Below, piece after piece: positions 49,073-54,338 of a stretch of 54,338 bases of DNA (positions are counted from its first letter, which is position 1; each line of letters begins with the position of its first letter). Position numbers and translations under genes: made by a program. The stretch covers positions 1 to 54,338 of the forward strand of contig DUPN01000052.1 of assembly GCA_012838305.1 (NCBI GenBank), written 5' to 3'. The notes beneath the pieces are model-generated. The model was not told where the DNA came from. It saw only the letters and a program-made list of their open reading frames with translations, and searched no databases. The DNA comes from Bacillota bacterium. Its GTDB lineage: Bacteria > Bacillota > Limnochordia > Darwinibacteriales > Darwinibacteriaceae.

Positions 49073-50434
49073 CTAGACTTTCACCATCTTCCAGTTTCCT
49101 TGACTGAAACGCCTCTGAATCAATACACCGCGCACAAAAAGATCCAAAACCATAGCCACCCAGGCCCCAATGAGGCCAAGATCAAGACAAATGGCGAGCA
49201 GATAGGCCAACCCAATCCGGACAAACACCAAGCTGATGATGACGATTTTCATGATAGCCCTAGTATCCCCGGCCCCGCGCAAACCTCCCGCTAAGATCAT
49301 CCAAGTGGCCAGAGCCGGCTGTGCTATTGCCACCAAACGTAGACACATGGAGGCCAGCTCGATCACCTCAGGATCCTTGGAGAAGATCCTGACTATGGGC
49401 TCCGGCATGACTGCGAAGATCACGCCCATCACGGTCATGACGAAAATTCCTAAATTGCGGGCGGTGCGGCCAGACTGCTCGGCATCATCGGGACGTTTGG
49501 CACCCAGGTTTTGACCCACCAGAGTGGTTGATGCGGTGGCAAATCCCGCTCCCGGCATAAAGGACAAAGACTCGGCGTTCAGGGCCACTTGATGAGCGGC
49601 ATAGGAAACGGTACCCAAAGACGAGACGATCATGGTATATACCAACTGGGCCAGCCGCATCATACCCTGCTCCACGCCTGCCGGAACTCCAATGTTGGCA
49701 ATACGACGAATGATGGCCCGATCCGCTCGAAAGGAATCCGTCAGGCGCACCCCGAGCAGATCATGACGACCAAGCACTCTGAGGGCGAGAAATCCTCCTG
49801 ACACATGGGCGAGGGCCGTGCCGATAGCGGCGCCAGCAACTCCTAGTGCAGGGATGGGACCTAGACCATAGATAAAGACTGTGTTACCCAGAACATTAAT
49901 CAAGTTTACCAGGGCCGTAATGCGTAGAGGCGTCTTCGTATCTCCAGCACCACGCAGGATAGCGTTGATTACAATAAGAAAGTAGTTGAGGATCATGGCT
50001 AGAGACACAATGCGTACATAACTCGAGGACAGATCGAGTACGAGCTCTTCAGAGCGGGCAAAGAGCAATCCCAACAGCCCTCTGGCGCTCAAGATGAGGG
50101 TCATCATAACCGCACCGGAGACCCAAATGCCGAGGATCAGGGACTGCCGGGCTACATCAGCCGCCTTTTCAGACTCGTTGGCTCCGATGTAGCGAGCCAC
50201 CAGCGCAGTACTCCCTGTGGCCAGGGCGCCGAAAACAGTGAGACCGATTTGGGAAATCTGATTGCCTAAGCCCACGGCTGCTAAGGATGCTGGACCTAGA
50301 CGACCGACCATGGCCGTGTCCACAATGCCAACCATGGTGTGCAGCAGATTCTCCGCGATGGCAGGTCCGGCCAGAAGCATGATCTTTCTGCGGGCAGATG
50401 CTGCGCTGAATGGTAGTTGTGGCTCTGCCTCCAC
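49073..50434 (-). CDS. MATE-family multidrug/cation antiporter
   Basis: A 453-residue protein with twelve predicted helices in two bundles. It includes the MATE signatures V-D-T-A-M-V-G-R-L-G-P-A-S-L-A-A-V-G-L (near 37-55) and R-G-A-G-D-T-K-T-P, repeated later as R-G-A-G-D-T-R-A. It exports drugs or metabolites using Na+ or H+. GTG at 50434 has AAGGGGG eight bases upstream; the frame extends 37 codons further. It is divergent from ogt. Confidence 0.92.
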   Translation of the reverse strand: MEAEPQLPFSAASARRKIMLLAGPAIAENLLHTMVGIVDTAMVGRLGPASLAAVGLGNQISQIGLTVFGALATGSTALVARYIGANESEKAADVARQSLILGIWVSGAVMMTLILSARGLLGLLFARSEELVLDLSSSYVRIVSLAMILNYFLIVINAILRGAGDTKTPLRITALVNLINVLGNTVFIYGLGPIPALGVAGAAIGTALAHVSGGFLALRVLGRHDLLGVRLTDSFRADRAIIRRIANIGVPAGVEQGMMRLAQLVYTMIVSSLGTVSYAAHQVALNAESLSFMPGAGFATASTTLVGQNLGAKRPDDAEQSGRTARNLGIFVMTVMGVIFAVMPEPIVRIFSKDPEVIELASMCLRLVAIAQPALATWMILAGGLRGAGDTRAIMKIVIISLVFVRIGLAYLLAICLDLGLIGAWVAMVLDLFVRGVLIQRRFSQGNWKMVKV

Positions 50435-50517
50435 GTCTCTCGCCCCCTTCACTTGGGCAGGACTCCAGCCTGCGTTATCGAAGTAACCTCTATTATACAA
50501 TGAAAGAGGGATTCTTT

Positions 50518-51015
50518 GTGCAACAATCCGTCTACGATTCACCACTGGGACCAGTTTTTCTGTGGTTTAAGGAAGGCAGATTGATCTACGCCACATTTCG
50601 CGAAGACTACGGGAACGAGTGGTTAGCCAAACGCTTCCCCCAGTCCAAAGCAGAGATGCAACCCCTCCAAAAAGGCTTCCAGGCCGACCTGGACACCTAT
50701 TTTAGCGGCGCGAGGATGGAGTTTGCCTGGCCGCTTCAATTAACCGGAACCGACTTTCAGAAAAGGGTGTGGCAGGAAATCCAGGCAATTCCCCACGGAC
50801 AGGTTACAACCTACAAGAAAATCGGTGAATCCCTAGGGACCAAGGCCTTCCGAGCCATTGGACAAGCTTGTGGAGCCAATCCTATCAGCCTAATCATTCC
50901 CTGCCACAGAGTCTTGGGCACTCACTCGCTGGGGGGCTATGGCGGCGGAACCAACCGCAAACGTTTGCTGTTAGAACTAGAAAATGTTACTCTCGCACCA
51001 AACCTATGGGCGTAA
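50518..51015 (+). CDS. ogt: Methylated-DNA--[protein]-cysteine S-methyltransferase
   Basis: This 165-residue suicide repair protein takes the alkyl group from O6-alkylguanine onto its own cysteine. The active site I-P-C129-H-R-V is intact, as are T-Y-K-K-I-G and R-A-I-G-Q-A-C-G-A-N-P in the DNA-binding part. The GTG at 50518 has AGAGGG seven bases upstream; the ATG at 50500 has no site and would add six residues. Confidence 0.93.
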   Translation: MQQSVYDSPLGPVFLWFKEGRLIYATFREDYGNEWLAKRFPQSKAEMQPLQKGFQADLDTYFSGARMEFAWPLQLTGTDFQKRVWQEIQAIPHGQVTTYKKIGESLGTKAFRAIGQACGANPISLIIPCHRVLGTHSLGGYGGGTNRKRLLLELENVTLAPNLWA

Positions 51016-51022
51016 ACGGGAG

Positions 51023-51622
51023 GTGAAGATCATTTCACGTTTGATCTTTGGCTTCGATATCGATGGAGTCCTGACAAATGATGACGATGGCCACTCCAAT
51101 ATCTGGCTCAGGGAAGCGAGCGATTACTTCGGCGAACCTATATTGAAACGCGCCTACTACATCGAAGAAGCCTTCAACAAAACCAAAGGCGAGGTCCAGG
51201 AGTTTTTTAGGGCCCGGGTTTCTACTATCTTTCAAACGGTACCTGTGCGGGAACACGCCGCAGAGACTCTCCAGAATCTCAGGAGCCGCGGACACGACAT
51301 CCACCTGATCACGGCTAGGGATGAAGAGTACCGCCAAGTGACGGAAGACTGGCTCGAGCGCCATGGAATCCCCTATCACAGTCTAAGCATGCGCAAGGAC
51401 AGTGAGCGGTACTCCAAAGGGATCCTCTGCCAACAGCTTGGAGTGGGCTTCTTTGTGGATGATAAGGTAGAAAACGCGGAAGATACAGCCAGGCTTGGCG
51501 TTTATACTCTCCTCTTTCATGCCTCCCATAATCTCGAGGCCAACACCTCTCTTCCCCTGGTAAGAAGCTGGCGGGAGGTTCGGACTCATATTGAGCTTTT
51601 CCTAAGAAACACTCAGCTCTAA
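51023..51622 (+). CDS. HAD-family 5'-nucleotidase-like phosphatase (NT5C type)
   Basis: About 199 residues. The HAD nucleophile motif F-G-F-D-I-D-G-V-L lies near the N-terminus, motif II in H-L-I-T-A-R, and motif III/IV in F-F-V-D-D-K-V-E-N-A-E-D. The start is unclear. GGGAGG (51018-51023) overlaps the GTG at 51023 and is optimally spaced for a non-standard ATT at 51032. A TTG at 51041 starts right at the HAD core. It follows ogt by seven bases and overlaps the nuclease gene on the other strand by 21 bases. Confidence 0.82.
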   Translation: MKIISRLIFGFDIDGVLTNDDDGHSNIWLREASDYFGEPILKRAYYIEEAFNKTKGEVQEFFRARVSTIFQTVPVREHAAETLQNLRSRGHDIHLITARDEEYRQVTEDWLERHGIPYHSLSMRKDSERYSKGILCQQLGVGFFVDDKVENAEDTARLGVYTLLFHASHNLEANTSLPLVRSWREVRTHIELFLRNTQL

Positions 51623-52549
51623 CTCTTCCTGGCATAACTCATAAAAACTGCACCAGGGACACTGTTCCCTCGAATCGGTCAAGGCAAACGCGTCTTTGGA
51701 CTTCGGTGCATTCTGGGAGGGGTCTGCTAGCAGTTCCTGCATCTCCTTCATACTGGCCCGGGCCCGCGCCGCCACAGCACGCAGATCATCCGTGCTAAAC
51801 TGCATTTCGCTTTGCAGGTTTAGACTCAGATACTCCAGACGTGCCCTGATCCACTCTGGCGGCACACCATGCTTCTCATGGACATACAAGGCGTACAGGG
51901 CTACTTGGTCCCTGTTGTCTTCGGCTTCATCACCTGTTTTCCAGTCCACAATGATCCAGACACCATCAGGGCTCTTGTACAATAAGTCGGGCACTGCATA
52001 GACCGGTGTCTGATCAAGCAGGAATGTATCAAACTGTTCACACGCCACAAGCTGCGTCCCCTGTAGAGCCAATTCACCCCATACCCCTGAGGCGACCAGG
52101 GCCTTTGATACCTCCCCAATGCGCTGGTTGATCTTTTCGAGAGTCGTGTCGCTCACTGCCATCTGGTAATAAAACTCCCGCAGCATGTCCACCCGATTCG
52201 GGCGCCGAACAAACAGATCGCGCTCATCCCGAGATGACCGCCACACCCTCCTGAGCTGCCTGCGGATCTCCTCCTCCACCTGCTCAGCCCGGGGTACGGC
52301 CCGCCCTCTTGCTATCCCCTCGACGATCTGCTGGGCACTCTTGTGCAGAGCGTCACCTAAGACCATGTACAGGTTGGTGAGTTTTTTGAGCCGATAAGCC
52401 AGCGCCGCCTCATGTTCAGCACTAAACTCCCAACCATTGTGGGATCCATAGTAGTGATAGTAATAGCGCCGTTGGCAGCTGGCGAAAGTCTGTTGCCGCG
52501 AGATGGACCACGACCACTCAGGATACTCCCGCCTGACATAGCCTGTCAT
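51602..52549 (-). CDS. Fe-S cluster PD-(D/E)XK nuclease (RecB/AddB/Cas4-like)
   Basis: 315 residues. The nuclease core has V-P-D (metal Asp) followed by I-V-D-W-K-T-G near 212, then a Q-x-x-x-Y motif (Q-V-A-L-Y-A-L-Y). Four Cys at 25, 297, 300 and 306 (C...C-x2-C-x5-C) match the [4Fe-4S] staple of AddB and Cas4 nucleases. No CRISPR array, cas gene or helicase is nearby, so it is a stand-alone PDDEXK_1 protein, probably in DNA repair. It is two bases downstream of the MscS gene. Confidence 0.85.
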   Translation of the reverse strand: MTGYVRREYPEWSWSISRQQTFASCQRRYYYHYYGSHNGWEFSAEHEAALAYRLKKLTNLYMVLGDALHKSAQQIVEGIARGRAVPRAEQVEEEIRRQLRRVWRSSRDERDLFVRRPNRVDMLREFYYQMAVSDTTLEKINQRIGEVSKALVASGVWGELALQGTQLVACEQFDTFLLDQTPVYAVPDLLYKSPDGVWIIVDWKTGDEAEDNRDQVALYALYVHEKHGVPPEWIRARLEYLSLNLQSEMQFSTDDLRAVAARARASMKEMQELLADPSQNAPKSKDAFALTDSREQCPWCSFYELCQEELELSVS

Positions 52550-52550
52550 A

Positions 52551-53756
52551 TCACAAACCCCCTTTTTGCGCCAGATCGGCCAGATTGTGACCGCCGGGGT
52601 TTTGGAAGACCCTCAGGTCAAACTCGGAGATAATGGCCAAGATATGGTCAAATACATCGGCGGCCACACCTTCATGGTTCACCCAACCCACATCCTTGGT
52701 GAAGGCATAGATCTCCAAGGGCAAACCGTTGGGGGTAGGAGCCAATTGGCGCACGATCATGATCAGATTCTGGTTGATCTGGGGATGCGCCCGCAGATAA
52801 GCGGCGACGTAGGCTCGAAAGGTGCCTAGATTAGTCAGGTGGCGTCCGTTAACCACGGACGCACCGTCAATACTATGTTCTCGATTATATTCCTCTATTT
52901 CCCTGACCTTAGCGGCCAGATAGTCCTGGAGCAATTGGATCTTACTGAGACGTTCAAACAAGTCTTGGTCTAAGAAACGCACGCTGGTCTGATCAAGGAG
53001 AATCGCCCGCTTGATCCGCCGGCCGCCTCCTTCAAACATGCCCCGCCAATTCACAAAGGAGTCTTGAGCAAGCTTATGTGTTGGAATGGTTGTGATGGAA
53101 CGATCCCAATTCTGCACCTTTATGTAATGCAGGGCCACTTCGACCACATAGCCATCAGCGGAAAACTTGGGGACCTCAATCCAATCACCCACGCGGATCT
53201 GATCATTGAGTGTAAGTTGAATCCCGGCAAAGAAAGCTAAGATGGTATCTTGAAACACCAAAATCAAAACCGCACTCAAGGCACCTAATCCTCCCAGGAG
53301 AGCCCAGGGCGATTGTCCTAAGAGCAAAGAGAAAATAGCGGTGCCGGCAAAAACCCACATGGCGATTTGCACAATCTGTACAAAGCCCTTAACGGGCATG
53401 CGATCCGAAATGGGAAAGCGATTATAGATGACAAGACCCGCCTTGATCACACGATCGAGGGAGAGGGTGACCACAAGAATCACCGCAACCCGCAGAAACT
53501 GGCTGACAGGATCCTGCAGGACCTGCAAATAGGGGACGATGCGGAACATGATGATGCCTGGAACTACCATGGAAAGGGTGTTAAACACTCCCTGTTCAAA
53601 GACGAGTTCATCCCACTGATTGGGCGTCTTGCGCACCAAACGGTACAGCCAGCCTAGGACATATCTCTTTACAAGGCGATGGGTGATAGCACTAATCGCC
53701 AGTCCAAAGAGTAAGATGAGAAGATCACGAACCACCGGATTCTCTAGAAAGTGCAT
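52551..53756 (-). CDS. MscS-family mechanosensitive channel (YbdG/MscM-like)
   Basis: 401 residues. Four or five N-terminal helices precede the pore helix (A-L-L-G-G-L-G-A-L-S-A-V-L-I-L-V-F-Q-D, about 151-170) and the beta domain (I-R-V-G-D-W-I-E-V, about 187-195). A C-terminal soluble part with W-R-G-M and G-L-P-L-E-I-Y-A-F-T resembles YbdG-type channels. It releases solutes on hypo-osmotic shock. It follows the permease gene by 10 bases. Confidence 0.92.
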   Translation of the reverse strand: MHFLENPVVRDLLILLFGLAISAITHRLVKRYVLGWLYRLVRKTPNQWDELVFEQGVFNTLSMVVPGIIMFRIVPYLQVLQDPVSQFLRVAVILVVTLSLDRVIKAGLVIYNRFPISDRMPVKGFVQIVQIAMWVFAGTAIFSLLLGQSPWALLGGLGALSAVLILVFQDTILAFFAGIQLTLNDQIRVGDWIEVPKFSADGYVVEVALHYIKVQNWDRSITTIPTHKLAQDSFVNWRGMFEGGGRRIKRAILLDQTSVRFLDQDLFERLSKIQLLQDYLAAKVREIEEYNREHSIDGASVVNGRHLTNLGTFRAYVAAYLRAHPQINQNLIMIVRQLAPTPNGLPLEIYAFTKDVGWVNHEGVAADVFDHILAIISEFDLRVFQNPGGHNLADLAQKGGL

Positions 53757-53766
53757 GCGAACCCCC

Positions 53767-54338
53767 CTAAATCCTCGCCCAAAGTCTCGGTGCGACGCGC
53801 CGGAGCAATAGCCAAGCCAGACCAGCTAGGAGCGCGGACACTAATGTGAACTCGATGGGAATCAGCCATAGGGTCTGGGTTTGCCAATTTAGATAGAGCA
53901 AACCGCCCAAGATAAAGCCCAGGCCCACTACGACGGTCAAACCTATGATGGCGTTGAGATTCGATTTAACCGCCTTAACGGGGTTCACCCAATCTAGCAT
54001 GGGCCGACTTAAATCGAAGATGGCCAGCAGGCAGGCAACAGCACTAGCCAAGACCACTCCAAAAAGCGTACCGAACAAGACCTCCCAAACTCCCCACCCC
54101 GCCAAATAAGCGATGGGGATCACGCCCAGCAAACAACCAACAGTGTTGATCACTTGCGCCGCGAGCACTCTGGATGTGATCAATTGACCAATACTCACCG
54201 GCATACAGCGTACAATCCACAGATACCGGCCTTCTCTGGAGAAGGTGGTGGAGGGAATCAAACTCATGGCCGTCATCAGCATGAAGACCAGGGCAATGCC
54301 CCCAACGACCAGCAGAGGATGGACTTCCTCGAGATTCA
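53767..54338 (-). CDS. ABC-2-type exporter permease, N-terminal part missing
   Basis: Only the last 190 codons lie in the window; the frame is open to the right edge, so the start is outside. Five hydrophobic helices are visible. F-S-R-E-G-R-Y-L-W-I-V-R-C-M-P-V-S is the motif of large ABC-2 permeases (YybS/DUF2074-like), where 'S-x-E-G' precedes a coupling helix. No ATPase gene is visible in the window. It starts the operon with MscS and the nuclease. Confidence 0.75.
   Translation of the reverse strand, partial: NLEEVHPLLVVGGIALVFMLMTAMSLIPSTTFSREGRYLWIVRCMPVSIGQLITSRVLAAQVINTVGCLLGVIPIAYLAGWGVWEVLFGTLFGVVLASAVACLLAIFDLSRPMLDWVNPVKAVKSNLNAIIGLTVVVGLGFILGGLLYLNWQTQTLWLIPIEFTLVSALLAGLAWLLLRRVAPRLWARI

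Noticed and set aside
51602-52549. The Fe-S nuclease as a Cas4 protein
   Set aside because: No repeat array or cas genes nearby; length and layout fit stand-alone RecB/AddB-type nucleases.

Overview
The window reads as chromosome of a spore-forming, anaerobic-type member of the Bacillota (Firmicutes). The evidence is a SpoVD-type penicillin-binding protein next to a DacF-type carboxypeptidase, the redox repressor Rex next to fabI, a complete rnfCDGEAB cluster, strong AGGAGG ribosome binding sites with many TTG and GTG starts, and tRNA genes that encode their CCA ends. Several genes are more usual in bacteria with an outer membrane: an alpha-2-macroglobulin/PBP1C pair, a LolA-like secreted protein, a BepA-like M48 protease, and a secreted beta-rich protein ending in Phe. 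A deep-branching or diderm Bacillota lineage is therefore possible, but species cannot be read from this sequence.

Layout. 1-1142: tail of a probable glycosyltransferase, a small membrane protein and tRNA-Gln. 1203-4445 (minus): parA, gltX, an OsmC-like gene and a PduO-type adenosyltransferase gene, tightly packed. 4587-7265: a hydroxyacid dehydrogenase, a PspC-domain protein, tRNA-Asn, a five-LysM protein and a small thiamine-binding-like protein behind a hairpin that covers its ribosome binding site. 7241-15036 (minus): an 1818-residue alpha-2-macroglobulin with a CLEQ thioester, overlapping pbpC. 15313-18132: a secreted protein with two flavinylation motifs, then fabI, rex and a secreted protein. 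18196-26553: DNA repair (nth), cell wall genes (spoVD, dacF, femX-like, alr), a nitrilase-family enzyme and a CsoR-type repressor. 26556-34340 (minus): an M23 peptidase, then the rnfCDGEAB-apbE-trxB operon. 34473-40828 (mostly minus): trmL, envelope-type secreted proteins, an M48 protease and a LacI-type regulator. 40912-54338: an FMN-domain glutamate-synthase-like protein, a radical SAM protein, a TGS-domain nucleoside kinase, a two-part ThrE exporter, an M20 peptidase, Fe-alcohol dehydrogenase, MATE exporter, Ogt, a HAD phosphatase, an Fe-S PD-(D/E)XK nuclease, an MscS channel and a truncated permease.

The clearest theme is extracytoplasmic flavin redox chemistry. Rnf links ferredoxin and NAD to an ion gradient, and ApbE attaches FMN to RnfD and RnfG. 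The same ApbE probably modifies the separate secreted protein at 15313, which carries two TGAT acceptor motifs. Its promoter has a Rex-like inverted repeat just downstream of the -10, and rex itself lies 0.9 kb away with its own near-consensus operator. A second theme is the envelope: PBP1C, SpoVD, DacF, FemX, Alr, M23, LysM, alpha-2-macroglobulin and the LolA-like group.

No CRISPR array, insertion sequence or prophage was found. No stretch over 300 bases lacks a gene; the longest is 15037-15312, which holds a promoter and a candidate operator. Five plus/minus gene pairs overlap tail to tail.
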